A model generated the notes under the pieces. The model saw only the letters and a list, made by a program, of their open reading frames with translations, was not told the DNA's origin and did not search any database. 33,402 nt of DNA, taken from the NCBI GenBank assembly GCA_902787185.1, contig CADAFP010000020.1, forward strand, positions 1 through 33,402. Reading direction: 5' to 3'. The stretch is from an uncultured Bacteroidales bacterium (GTDB lineage: Bacteria > Bacteroidota > Bacteroidia > Bacteroidales > Muribaculaceae). Positions 7,590-16,419 of this stretch are shown one piece after another (position 1 is the stretch's first letter; each line of letters opens with the position of its first letter). The position numbers and the translations under genes are program-made.

Positions 7590-8579
7590 TTACATTAAGC
7601 GTACGCCTTTTTGTCTGTTCTTGTTCTTCTCCCTATTCTCGAGCTTCACGTTATAGGTAACAAACACCTCATGACTACCGAAGGTCGCCCTGCTGATGGC
7701 CGACACCGGGTAGTCATAACAGTAGCCCAAATAAGCATCCTTCAGGTTCACACCGATGAAGGCGCTCACGGCATCCTTGTGGCGGTAACCCACGCCGATA
7801 TTAAGCATGCGGTTATAACGCACCACCGTTGCAATCTGGGCCGCCCAAGCCTTTTTGGACATGCCAAACATGCCCGAGGGCTGTATTTCAAATAACGAAT
7901 TATTAATCGGAATATTGCCACCGGCCATAAAATAATAGCTGCGGCTCGCATTGAACTCATAGAAATCCACCGCTTCACGCGAGGTCTTCAACTCGATTCT
8001 CGGCGAAGTAACATGGGTCACAGCAAATCCTGTCCAAAAGCGGGGATGCGTGAAATAAACGCCGACATTGGCGTCAAATGCCGTTCCCGACACGTTACTT
8101 CTGGGAATGGCCTCGTCATTGCCCTGATGAGCGTCATCCTCGGGCATGATGACCTCCTTGCCTCGGAAGATCTGGGAATATACGCCAGGCTGCACACCCA
8201 CGCTGAGCATGCACTTACCCATCTTGCGCTTATAGGCCACTTGGGCACCAATGCGTGTGGACGTGTACAGACCGATGCGCTCAAACTCGGCCTTCACACC
8301 AACGCCCAAGCGCTGCCCCAACAGTTTGTAAGGCATGTCGGCAGTGACATAGAACGTCATCGGCGCGTGCTTGAAGTCCACCCACTGCATGCGGCTGCCC
8401 ACGTTCAAGCGGATAGCATTGATCTCACCAGCGGCAGCGGGGTTATAGTAGGTCTTGCCGAGCCATGCATGAGAAAACGCTGCATCTGATTGTGCCAGCG
8501 AACACAGCGCTACGACGGCACTCAGCACCGTCGCAACCATCAAGCGTCTCATGTCATGCAATCTTATGCTCATTATCAA
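7590..8579 (-). CDS. porP: PorP/SprF family type IX secretion outer-membrane protein
   Basis: A 329-residue predicted outer-membrane beta-barrel. A signal peptide (cleavage after about residue 30, VALCSLAQS) is followed by the family signature YYNPAAAG, then alternating amphipathic strands ending near the C-terminus with FVTYNVKLENREK. PorP/SprF proteins belong to the T9SS. Adjacent to gldK in P. gingivalis and many Bacteroidales, PorP is needed for secretion and contacts the motor or the periplasmic PorE complex. The start could also be Met10 (8552), giving a tighter signal peptide. It is eight bases after the porT-like gene. Confidence 0.92.
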   Translation of the reverse strand: MIMSIRLHDMRRLMVATVLSAVVALCSLAQSDAAFSHAWLGKTYYNPAAAGEINAIRLNVGSRMQWVDFKHAPMTFYVTADMPYKLLGQRLGVGVKAEFERIGLYTSTRIGAQVAYKRKMGKCMLSVGVQPGVYSQIFRGKEVIMPEDDAHQGNDEAIPRSNVSGTAFDANVGVYFTHPRFWTGFAVTHVTSPRIELKTSREAVDFYEFNASRSYYFMAGGNIPINNSLFEIQPSGMFGMSKKAWAAQIATVVRYNRMLNIGVGYRHKDAVSAFIGVNLKDAYLGYCYDYPVSAISRATFGSHEVFVTYNVKLENREKNKNRQKGVRLM

Positions 8580-8587
8580 TTAATTCC

Positions 8588-9337
8588 TTATTCAATATAG
8601 AACGTGACCACAACCATATTGTTCAGGATCTTGTTCACGCTCTGGGTGAAACGCATCACCTCAGGACTATCCTCCAGATCAGGACGGTTGCGCTCCAGCA
8701 GGTTCTTCATACCGAAACAAAACTTCACCTCGGGACACAGTTTGAAGAAAGGCATATAAAAGTCACATCCCATACCCACCGTGAGCATCAGGTCGCCGTC
8801 CTTGAGTTTGAGTTGCTCGCTGCGGTCCTTGGCCAAGTCATGGACATACATGACACCGCCCGTGAAATAGGGGCGCATGTTGTGATAACGCTTGGCACTC
8901 ATCTTCACGTCAATAGGCACCACGATGTAGGTGGACTTGATGTTCTGGCTCTGTTTGTAGCGCGACTGCTCGGCCCAATCGGGATTGCCGCGATGGTTCA
9001 GGAATTTCACCACCTTGTTGCCAAAGTAAAGACCTGGCGACAGCCTCAAGTTGAAATGGTCGGCCAGACGCAGGTCGGCCAGCACATTCACGCTGAAGCC
9101 TGGTGAATGTGAAGGCACATCGGCGTACCACTCATCGCCGTCATTGGTGATGAATCCATTGTTGGTGATGGCAAGATTCTGGAAGTTCATGCCTACCGAG
9201 AAGCCGAAGTGAACACGTTTAGCGTCGGCATACGGACGATTCAGAATCATGTCATTATCCTGGGCGCACACGCTTGCACACCCCAGGACCAACAACATCA
9301 TCAAGCACAATATATGTCTCAGCTTTTTCAGTACCAT
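8588..9337 (-). CDS. porT: PorT-like type IX secretion outer-membrane protein
   Basis: A 249-residue outer-membrane beta-barrel with a signal peptide (1-26, ending ASVCAQ). Its length and features match PorT: NRPYADAKRVHFGFSVGMNFQNL after the signal, YFGNKVVKFLNH in the middle, and a C-terminus (NKILNNMVVVTFYIE) ending in an aromatic-rich strand. PorT is an essential T9SS outer-membrane part in P. gingivalis, where it lies apart from porPKLMN. Here it is the first gene of the same operon. A general porin-family (PF13568-type) barrel is the alternative. The 115-base gap upstream probably contains the operon promoter, but I found no exact TAnnTTTG there. Confidence 0.78.
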   Translation of the reverse strand: MVLKKLRHILCLMMLLVLGCASVCAQDNDMILNRPYADAKRVHFGFSVGMNFQNLAITNNGFITNDGDEWYADVPSHSPGFSVNVLADLRLADHFNLRLSPGLYFGNKVVKFLNHRGNPDWAEQSRYKQSQNIKSTYIVVPIDVKMSAKRYHNMRPYFTGGVMYVHDLAKDRSEQLKLKDGDLMLTVGMGCDFYMPFFKLCPEVKFCFGMKNLLERNRPDLEDSPEVMRFTQSVNKILNNMVVVTFYIE

Positions 9338-9452
9338 TTAAACCAATAACGCAATTTTCCCCACCTTATTGCTCAATACGCAAAAAAGTGTAACTTCAAT
9401 CGTCACATTTCACATTAATAAAATAAGTTAACTGAGCCGGAAAAGTGCCCTT

Positions 9453-10535
9453 TTACCACAGATGACGGGTGAGGGGGCGGGTGAAGAGGCGGTTGATGAG
9501 CCAGGCGAGGAGGATGTCGAGGGGGAGGACAAGGCAGATGGCCAACAGGCGGTCGCCGCTCATGGCAAAGAGGTCGTTGCCAACCTCGTCGGCCAGTGCC
9601 ATAAGGCCGAGATGCGCCATCACGGGGGCCAGGAGGTAATTGTAGAGCAAGAGGGCAAGGCCCTGCAGGATAAAAATCTCAAAACTGATGTCTCCGAGCC
9701 ATTGCATCGGTTTGGATGACAGGATTTTACCTACAAATCCTTCATGACCGTTGTAAATGACGCACACGAGCAGCGTCACGGCCACGGGTAACCACCATAT
9801 CATCGTGTCGCCCCAGGGCAACAGCCAGCCACTGTCCTGATAGGTCATCACCGTGGCCGACAGCAGGGCAATCGTCAACAACTCGGCATCGGTGCCGTTT
9901 TCGCTCCTGCTCAGCCAACTCCACCGCCGCAGTCGCGTCACCACATCGGCAAGCGTCATGCCCAACATGAAATCCACAACGCGCATCGGCGGGAAAACAT
10001 ATAGGGCGGTGCGGTAGTAGTCATCACCGCCAGTGGCCGCAAGAACAGCAAACTCAATGATGGCGAGCACGATAAGGATAATCGCACGATAACGCAGGCG
10101 CAACGGGTTGAACCACCTCGCCAGCAACGGGTAACACAGGTAGCAGAACAACAGCGTGCTCAAGAACCAGGAGAAGTGGTTGTAGGAATAGTAGATGCTG
10201 TGAACAAGGGACCAACTCTGCAGCAGCAGGGCATTGAGGGTCAGCGCCAACGGTTTGATGACGAGCACTCCAGCGAAGGCCATCACCAACAGCCACAACG
10301 CCAGCACGAGCCAGTGCAAAGGAAAGAGTTTAGCGGCATGACGCCACACAAAGCGCTTGTAGCCGTTGCCATCGAGCCGCTTGAAGGGGTATTTCATCGA
10401 CAACAACATGCCGCTGGCCATGAAGAAAAAGGACACTCCAGCCCAGGTCATCTCTTCAAGGCCACTCATGCCCACATGAAAGAGGACAATCATCAGCGCA
10501 AACACAGCGCGCCAGCCGTTTATCGTTTTTATCAT
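9453..10535 (-). CDS. Membrane acyltransferase (OafA/YrhL-like, acyltransferase-3 family)
   Basis: A 360-residue integral membrane protein with about ten hydrophobic segments. Near the N-terminus are the conserved Arg9 (INGWRAVFAL) and active-site His20 (IVLFHVG), followed by VSFFFMASGMLLS. This family moves acetyl or other short acyl groups onto exported sugars or lipids. Its neighbour at 10532-11590 is a clear paralog, and the two overlap by four bases (ATGA), so they are co-translated. Their place beside the polysaccharide locus, on the opposite strand, suggests decoration of that polymer. The substrate cannot be told from sequence. Confidence 0.88.
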   Translation of the reverse strand: MIKTINGWRAVFALMIVLFHVGMSGLEEMTWAGVSFFFMASGMLLSMKYPFKRLDGNGYKRFVWRHAAKLFPLHWLVLALWLLVMAFAGVLVIKPLALTLNALLLQSWSLVHSIYYSYNHFSWFLSTLLFCYLCYPLLARWFNPLRLRYRAIILIVLAIIEFAVLAATGGDDYYRTALYVFPPMRVVDFMLGMTLADVVTRLRRWSWLSRSENGTDAELLTIALLSATVMTYQDSGWLLPWGDTMIWWLPVAVTLLVCVIYNGHEGFVGKILSSKPMQWLGDISFEIFILQGLALLLYNYLLAPVMAHLGLMALADEVGNDLFAMSGDRLLAICLVLPLDILLAWLINRLFTRPLTRHLW

Positions 10536-11590
10536 ATTCTATTACCCGTTGGCAGTTGTTTTTTAAGAAAAGCGCCGAGGGGGCGGGTGAAGTAGCGGTT
10601 GACCAGCCACGAGAGCGGAAGCAACACCACCAGAGCGAACCACGACAACAGGTTGCTGACCTGCCAGCCGAAATGGCCAAGCACGGGAGCAAGCATGTAG
10701 TTGAAGATGAGGAAGGCCACAAATTGCAGCACATAGACCTCAAAACTGATACGACCCAGCCACTGCAGCGGGCGCCATAGCAACACGCGCCCAATGAGCC
10801 CCTCCTGACGGTCCAAAAGTGCCAAAGCCACCAGGATAGCCCCTTGCGGCAGCAGCCAGTCGAGCACGTCCTCCCAAGGTTTGGTCCACGAGGTCAGCAT
10901 ATTCACCCCTATGGCCAACGCCAGCAACAGGAGCGCGCCCACCTCGATGAGCGTCGCCATGCCAAAGCCTATTCTTGGGAAACGCGCCTTGAGCAGACGG
11001 TAAACATGAAACAGCGTCACGCCCACCACCACGTCGAGCACATGCGACAGCGGATTGACAAACACCGCCTCCCGGCCGGGGATGTCCAGTGGCAGCAATA
11101 TCCTGGCGAGCACTATCGCCAACACAATGATGAGCACCGCCTGCGCCCACAAGCGCCAACGGCCGATCCAATGGGCGACAAAGGGATAGATAGCGTAACA
11201 GAAGAGCAACGCGCTCAGGTACCATGCTCCAGGGTTCAAACCGTAATGGATATCATGAACCGGCGACCACGCCTGCACCAGCGCGGCACTCAATCCCGCG
11301 GCGGTCCAGTCCACTGGCGACGTGTGGAACAACAGGGTGATGACGATGAGGGCGGCCAGGGCGAGCCAATGCAGCGGATAAAGCCTCAAGGCGTGAGAGA
11401 GCACAAACCGGCCCCATTCCTTGGCCCGCAACCGCTCAAACAGATGCCGCATCGACAGCAGGAACGCGCTGGATATGAAGAAAAAGGTCACACCCGTGAC
11501 AGCAATGTTCCACATCCAGTCCACGCCGGCATGGAACAGCACCACAGTGACCGCCATCAGTCCTCGCCATGAGTTGATCGTCTTGATCAT
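10532..11590 (-). CDS. Membrane acyltransferase, tandem paralog (acyltransferase-3 family)
   Basis: A 352-residue protein aligning end to end with its downstream neighbour: both begin MIKTIN.WR, keep Arg9 and His20 (VVLFHAG), share a ...RLYPLHWLAL-like stretch near residue 70, and end with a hydrophobic helix plus NRYFTRPL. About ten membrane segments are predicted. The canonical SGF of the FF-ISGF motif reads SSAF here, a small departure. The upstream gene of the pair, it probably drives both. A heptamer-patterned sequence (11591-11632) lies directly before its ATG, and the divergent flippase gene starts 134 bases away. The likely role is O-acylation of surface polysaccharide, inferred from family and context. 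Confidence 0.88.
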   Translation of the reverse strand: MIKTINSWRGLMAVTVVLFHAGVDWMWNIAVTGVTFFFISSAFLLSMRHLFERLRAKEWGRFVLSHALRLYPLHWLALAALIVITLLFHTSPVDWTAAGLSAALVQAWSPVHDIHYGLNPGAWYLSALLFCYAIYPFVAHWIGRWRLWAQAVLIIVLAIVLARILLPLDIPGREAVFVNPLSHVLDVVVGVTLFHVYRLLKARFPRIGFGMATLIEVGALLLLALAIGVNMLTSWTKPWEDVLDWLLPQGAILVALALLDRQEGLIGRVLLWRPLQWLGRISFEVYVLQFVAFLIFNYMLAPVLGHFGWQVSNLLSWFALVVLLPLSWLVNRYFTRPLGAFLKKQLPTGNRI

Positions 11591-11632
11591 CTTTTAGTCC
11601 CTTGTCCTTTGTTTAAAGTCCCTTGTTTTCTG
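11591..11632. repeat. Seven-base quasi-repeat before the acyltransferase start
   Basis: Six consecutive 7-base units can be read: CTTTTAG, TCCCTTG, TCCTTTG, TTTAAAG, TCCCTTG, TTTTCTG. Two are identical and most others differ by a few bases. The tract abuts the ATG of the minus-strand acyltransferase. It recalls the clearer heptamer tracts at 17891-17937 and 27251-27407. The period is seen; a common origin is inference. Confidence 0.5.
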
Positions 11633-11703
11633 CCCTGAAGGCCGATTGTGATGCGAAATTACAAACATTTGACGAAAGAGAGGCTAAAAAACCAAATATT
11701 TTG

Positions 11704-11711
11704 TACCTTTG
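11704..11711 (+). promoter_or_regulatory. Predicted -7 box driving the polysaccharide locus
   Basis: A perfect TACCTTTG (TAnnTTTG) lies 13 bases before the flippase ATG at 11725. No TTG is found at the usual 20-base distance, so only half of the consensus is present. The resulting leader would be only about 5-10 bases. Confidence 0.6.
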
Positions 11712-11724
11712 CCGCGCAATTAAC

Positions 11725-13176
11725 ATGAGAGAAACAAGCGAAAAACGAACGATAACAGCCAATCGGGGATCTAAGTTCCTGAAGGACATAGGCATTTATG
11801 CCATCGGCAACATCGGCTCCAAACTGATTACATTCATGATGGTGCCGCTGTACACCTACTTTGTCCACGACACCTCCGACTTTGGCTATTATGACTTGTG
11901 CCTGCAGGTGTGCCTGCTGCTGATTCCGTTCTTCACTCTGCAATTGCGGGACGGAGCTTTCCGCTTCCTGCTCGACTGTGAGGACACCGTACAGCGCAAG
12001 CGCATCGTCTCGTTTGTCGCTCGCACCATGGTCAGTTCAGTGGCTCTGGCACTGCTCATCGCACTGATGATGTCGCTGTTCACCAACGTGCAATATCTGG
12101 GTTACATCGTGGGACTGCTCATCGCCATGTCGCTGCAAGAGGTCTATTCCCAGGTCTTTCGCGGCTTGAGCAACAACCGCGCCTTTGTCTCAGTAGGCAT
12201 TCTCTCGGCCTTGGGCATCGGCTTGTTCAGCATCATCTTTGTCGCGTTCATGGGATGGGGCATCCGCGGTATTTTCCTGGCCAACATCATTGCGCGCCTC
12301 GTGGCACTGGTGATCGTTGAGTTGCGCGTGAGGCTCATCAGCCGCCACACGCGCATGAACATCAACACACGCACCGTGGCACGTGTCATCATCCGTTACA
12401 CCCTGCCCCTGATGCCCGGCTCGCTGTGCTGGTGGCTCACCGGCAGCAGCGACCGCCTGTTCATCTCACATTTCCTCGGGTTGGACATCAACGGTGTGTA
12501 TGCCGTGGCCATCCGCTTCACCGGCATCATCAACACGATGGCCATCATCTTCTACCAGGCATGGCAAGAGACCGCCATACTGCAGTACCATAGTCCTGAC
12601 CGCAACAGTTTCTTTTCCAAGATGTTAAACAGTTACATCTTCCTCTTGGCAGGCATCTTTGTCGGCTATGTGTTTGCCCTGAAGGTCAACTACGGATGGC
12701 TTGTTGCCCACGAGTATCAAGAAAGCCTGAATTATATCTTCCCGCTCGGCTTGGCGGCAGTGGTATTTGCCGTGGCCGCTTTCTTCGACATGGGCTACCA
12801 ATGTGCCAAGGACACCAAGCGCACACTGCCCGCCATCGTGCTTGCCGCCATCGTCAACATTGCGCTCAACTTCCTGCTCATCAAGCCGTTGGGCGTGTAT
12901 GGCGTGATGACCACCTTGCTGATCACCTATCTTGTGCTTGTCATCTACCGCTGGTACGACATGAAACGCTATTTTGTCCTCAAGATTGAGCCCCGCACCG
13001 CCGTTCCAGTGGGGGCTATGCTGGTTAGCGCCATCCCCTTCTACTACTGCCATTCCATAGCCATTGATATCCTCTTTTCCATCGCCATTATCGCCTTGCT
13101 TGGATGGCTGTGTCGCAACGAGTTGCGCGACTTGTGGCTGTCCAAAATCATTAAAACGCACAATCGAATAAAATAA
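11725..13176 (+). CDS. Wzx-like oligosaccharide flippase (MOP superfamily)
   Basis: A 483-residue protein with about 12-14 hydrophobic helices, of the Wzx/polysaccharide-biosynthesis flippase type. After a basic N-terminus it reads FLKDIGIYAIGNIGSKLITF, typical of the family, and PLMPGSLCWWLTGSSDRLFI holds the usual mid-protein motif. It should flip lipid-linked repeat units across the inner membrane for Wzy. I place the start at ATG 11725 because a -7 promoter box lies at 11704-11711; an upstream TTG at 11623 would need translation through that promoter. It is the first gene of the plus-strand polysaccharide locus, 51 bases before the Wza-like gene. Confidence 0.88.
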   Translation: MRETSEKRTITANRGSKFLKDIGIYAIGNIGSKLITFMMVPLYTYFVHDTSDFGYYDLCLQVCLLLIPFFTLQLRDGAFRFLLDCEDTVQRKRIVSFVARTMVSSVALALLIALMMSLFTNVQYLGYIVGLLIAMSLQEVYSQVFRGLSNNRAFVSVGILSALGIGLFSIIFVAFMGWGIRGIFLANIIARLVALVIVELRVRLISRHTRMNINTRTVARVIIRYTLPLMPGSLCWWLTGSSDRLFISHFLGLDINGVYAVAIRFTGIINTMAIIFYQAWQETAILQYHSPDRNSFFSKMLNSYIFLLAGIFVGYVFALKVNYGWLVAHEYQESLNYIFPLGLAAVVFAVAAFFDMGYQCAKDTKRTLPAIVLAAIVNIALNFLLIKPLGVYGVMTTLLITYLVLVIYRWYDMKRYFVLKIEPRTAVPVGAMLVSAIPFYYCHSIAIDILFSIAIIALLGWLCRNELRDLWLSKIIKTHNRIK

Positions 13177-13227
13177 TTGGCGTGATTCATCGTTTCTAAT
13201 AGAAAACAATGTATCAATAATTACCGT

Positions 13228-14034
13228 ATGAAATCAAGATTAGTTATCATGCTGGTTGCATCGGTCATGTTGTTCTCGTGCAATACCGCCAAGGACAACG
13301 GCCTTGCCTATTTCCATAACCTGGCTGACACCCCTAACGGCCCGCTGCCCAACGCACAAGGCAGTTACGCCATCGTCATCCAGCCCAACGACGAACTCAT
13401 CGTCACCGTCACATCGGCAGTTCCCGAGGCCACAGCGGCCTACAACCTGCCGCTGGAGAACCCCGCGACACGCAGTGCATGGCGCATGTCAACGCAGCCC
13501 CGCACCCAGACCTATATCGTCGATAATCAGGGCGACATCATGCTGCCCATCCTGGGCCGCATCCACGTGGGCGGCAAGACCACCGAGCAGATTGCCAACG
13601 AGGTTACCGCAATGGTCGCCAAGGACGTCAAGGACCCTTACGTCAAGGTTGAAATCGTGAACTTCACCATCGATGTCATGGGCGAGGTGCGCACCCCGCA
13701 ACGCGTCGTGGCCGAGCGGCAGCACTTCACCGTGCTCGACGCCTTGGCAGCCTGCAACGACCTGACCGAATATGGCAAGCGCGACCGCGTGTACGTCATC
13801 CGCAACGAGAACGGCGAGCGCACCTATCACCGCTTGGACCTCACCAGCAGCGAGGTTTTCTCCAACCCGTACTTCTACCTGCGCCAGAATGACGTCGTCT
13901 ATGTCGAGCCCAACCAGATACGCATCGACAACTCGAAGTATAACCAAAACAACGCATTTAAACTGTCAGTCATCTCGACCATTGTGAGCAGCGTCTCGGT
14001 GATCGCATCACTCATCATCGCCCTCACACGATAA
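13228..14034 (+). CDS. Wza-like polysaccharide export lipoprotein (SLBB domain)
   Basis: A 268-residue lipoprotein. The signal ends in LFSC with the lipidated Cys at 18. A polysaccharide-export domain (about 45-150, including QPNDELIVTVTS and NQGDIMLPILGRIHVGGKT) is followed by an SLBB domain (VDVMGEVRTPQRVV-like region; sequence reads IDVMGEVRTPQRVV). A C-terminal membrane-spanning helix (STIVSSVSVIASLIIALTR) resembles the outer-membrane barrel-forming helix of Wza. It should form the outer-membrane exit pore. It is 16 bases before the Wzc-like gene, the standard Wza-Wzc pairing. Confidence 0.92.
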   Translation: MKSRLVIMLVASVMLFSCNTAKDNGLAYFHNLADTPNGPLPNAQGSYAIVIQPNDELIVTVTSAVPEATAAYNLPLENPATRSAWRMSTQPRTQTYIVDNQGDIMLPILGRIHVGGKTTEQIANEVTAMVAKDVKDPYVKVEIVNFTIDVMGEVRTPQRVVAERQHFTVLDALAACNDLTEYGKRDRVYVIRNENGERTYHRLDLTSSEVFSNPYFYLRQNDVVYVEPNQIRIDNSKYNQNNAFKLSVISTIVSSVSVIASLIIALTR

Positions 14035-14050
14035 CATCAAGACTTAGATC

Positions 14051-16381
14051 ATGACAAAATTCAATACCCCTCCTACGCCTCAGCAAGAGGAACAGATCGT
14101 GGATTTCAGTGCGTTTGTCCGTAAGTACAAGCGCTACTGGTGGTTATTCCTGCTATCGTTTATCGCCTGTGTGGCTTTGGGACTGGCCTACCTCAAGTAT
14201 GCCCAGCGCGTTTACAATGTCAAGGCGGTTGTCCTCGTCTCGCAGGACGACAACAGCGCCGGTGCCGGAGCCAACCTGCTCAAGAGCATGAAGCTCATGG
14301 GACAGGCCAGCAAGGTCGATGACGAGATGGTGGTATTCTCCTCACAGGAACTGTGTACCGAGGTGGTTCGCCAACTCGGCATCAACCGCTCCTACATCGA
14401 GGACAAGGCATGGTACAAGCCCAATGTGGACCACTACAACACCTCGCCCATCGAGGTCATCGCCCCCGACGAGCTCTACGACACGCTGTCCTCGGCGCTG
14501 AAATTCAAAATCGACGTGAACAAGCAGGGCCTCGCCACCATCAAGGCCACCAAGGGCAAGAAAGAGTTGGCCCTCGTCAAGGACGCCACGCTGCCCACCA
14601 CCGTCAAGACAAAATACGGCGTGTTCGCTATTCAAGCCACCGATAAATTCAAGGGAGGCAAGCCCTATCACATCACCGCCCGACTGATCAACAATCAGTT
14701 GAAGGGTGAAATCCTGAACCGTCGCATCAAGGTCAAGCTCGCCAACAAGAAGTCCAGCGGCATCAACCTGTCGCTTGCCGAGAACAACATCAACCGCGGT
14801 AAGGACATCCTCAACAAGCTCATGGAACTTTATAATGAGCGTGGCCAAAAGGAGAAAGACGAGCAGGCCATCAATACCGCCAAGTTCATTGACGAACGAC
14901 TGGCGCTCATCTACAAGGGACTCACCAGCAGCGAGGCCGACATCGAGGCTTACAAGCGCGCCCACAAGATTGTGGACCCCGAGCTGCAGGTCAAGACCGC
15001 TGTCACCAAGCAACAGCTGGCCGACCAGGCGATTATCCGCCTCGAGACCAACAGGCAGATCCTGGGCATGGTGCGTGACTTTGTCAACAATCCCGCCAAC
15101 AAGCGCTCCTATATCCCCTTCGCCGTCGATTCCAGCGGTGCCACTGCCGCCATCAAGGCCTACAACAACCTGCTGGCCCAGCGCCAGGAACTGGAGATGT
15201 CGGCCAAGGGCGACAACCTCGCCCTCAAGCAACTCGACGCGCAAATCGATGAGATGCACGGCAACGTGCTGCAAGGCGTGAACAGCTCCATCCGCGGACT
15301 CGACATGCAGCTCAACAAGATGCGTGGCGAGGTCGGCAAGACCTCCGGCGAACTGGGACGCGTGCCCACCGAGGAGCGTGAGGCCCGTGAACTGCTGCGC
15401 AACCAGGGCATCCAGAACACCCTGTACACCTTCCTGCTCGAGAAACGCGAGGAGAACAACCTGGTGCTCGCCGCAACCACGCCCAAGGGCAAGATTGTGG
15501 ACCACGCCTACGCCCAGCACACGCCCATCAGCCCCAACAGGCTGTTCGTCTATGCGCTGATGCTGCTGGCCAGTGTCTTCCTGCCCCTGTTGCTGCTCTA
15601 CATGAAGGACCTGTTCACCACCAAGTTCGCCAACCAGGACGAGCTGGAGGAACTCACCCAAGTGCCCTTCATCGGCCACATCCACCACAACCGCCATCAC
15701 ACCCAGCTCGTCGTCAAGGACGGCAAGACCACGTCGATTGTCGAGCTGTTCCGCTACATCCGCAACAACCTGCAGTTCATCCTCAACAAGGAGGACGACA
15801 AGGTTATCCTTGTCACCAGCAGCGTCAGCGGCGAGGGCAAGTCGTTCATCAGCACCAACATCGCCTCCTCGTTTGCCCTGCTGGGCAGGCGCGTGGCATT
15901 GGTTGGCATGGACATCCGCTCGCCCAAGCTGGCACAGATGCTCGACCTGAAGGAAGTGCCTGGTGTGACCTCATACCTGTCACGCAGCGATGTCACCCTC
16001 GACCAGATTGCCCAACCGTGCAAGGAAGTCAAGGGCATGGACGTGTTCGTCGGCGGTGCTATCCCGCCCAACCCGTCGGAGCTGCTGCTGGGTGACCGCG
16101 TGAAAGACTTCTTCCACGACCTGCGCGAGCAGTATGACGTGATTATCGTGGACTCGGCTCCAGTGGCTCAGGTGAGCGACAGCTTCGCTCTGGACAAGTA
16201 CAGCAACGCCACAGTCTATGTGACGCGTGCCAACTACACCCACCGCAACCACATCAAGTTCATGAACCGCATTGCCGCCAACAAGCAGCTGAAGAACATC
16301 TGCGTCGTGCTCAACGATACCAAGCCGAGCAACGACAACACCTACGGCTACGGTTTGAATAATCAGAAGGACGACGAGTAA
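14051..16381 (+). CDS. Wzc-like chain-length determinant and BY-type tyrosine kinase
   Basis: A 776-residue inner-membrane protein. The first helix lies at about 30-48 (WWLFLLSFIACVALGLAYL). A large coiled-coil periplasmic region, including a GNVR-like VPTEEREARELLRNQ, follows. The second helix lies at about 497-520. The cytoplasmic kinase domain has Walker A SSVSGEGKSF (about 590), Walker A' VALVGMDIRSP (about 615) and Walker B VIIVDSAP (about 700). The Tyr-rich tail is minimal, with only Tyr765 and Tyr767 near the end (TYGYGLN). Family members cycle phosphorylation to control polymer length and export with the Wza pore. No separate phosphatase gene is seen beside it. Confidence 0.95.
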   Translation: MTKFNTPPTPQQEEQIVDFSAFVRKYKRYWWLFLLSFIACVALGLAYLKYAQRVYNVKAVVLVSQDDNSAGAGANLLKSMKLMGQASKVDDEMVVFSSQELCTEVVRQLGINRSYIEDKAWYKPNVDHYNTSPIEVIAPDELYDTLSSALKFKIDVNKQGLATIKATKGKKELALVKDATLPTTVKTKYGVFAIQATDKFKGGKPYHITARLINNQLKGEILNRRIKVKLANKKSSGINLSLAENNINRGKDILNKLMELYNERGQKEKDEQAINTAKFIDERLALIYKGLTSSEADIEAYKRAHKIVDPELQVKTAVTKQQLADQAIIRLETNRQILGMVRDFVNNPANKRSYIPFAVDSSGATAAIKAYNNLLAQRQELEMSAKGDNLALKQLDAQIDEMHGNVLQGVNSSIRGLDMQLNKMRGEVGKTSGELGRVPTEEREARELLRNQGIQNTLYTFLLEKREENNLVLAATTPKGKIVDHAYAQHTPISPNRLFVYALMLLASVFLPLLLLYMKDLFTTKFANQDELEELTQVPFIGHIHHNRHHTQLVVKDGKTTSIVELFRYIRNNLQFILNKEDDKVILVTSSVSGEGKSFISTNIASSFALLGRRVALVGMDIRSPKLAQMLDLKEVPGVTSYLSRSDVTLDQIAQPCKEVKGMDVFVGGAIPPNPSELLLGDRVKDFFHDLREQYDVIIVDSAPVAQVSDSFALDKYSNATVYVTRANYTHRNHIKFMNRIAANKQLKNICVVLNDTKPSNDNTYGYGLNNQKDDE

Positions 16382-16419
16382 CCCGCGCCCCTAACGGCGA
16401 TTAAACAGCCTGTGTCAGC

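Noticed and set aside
11623-11724. Upstream TTG start for the flippase
   Set aside because: It would place the promoter box within the coding region; the ATG at 11725 fits the family N-terminus.
14342-15700. 452-codon minus-strand open frame inside the Wzc-like gene
   Set aside because: Antisense shadow; no promoter, start signal or recognisable domain.
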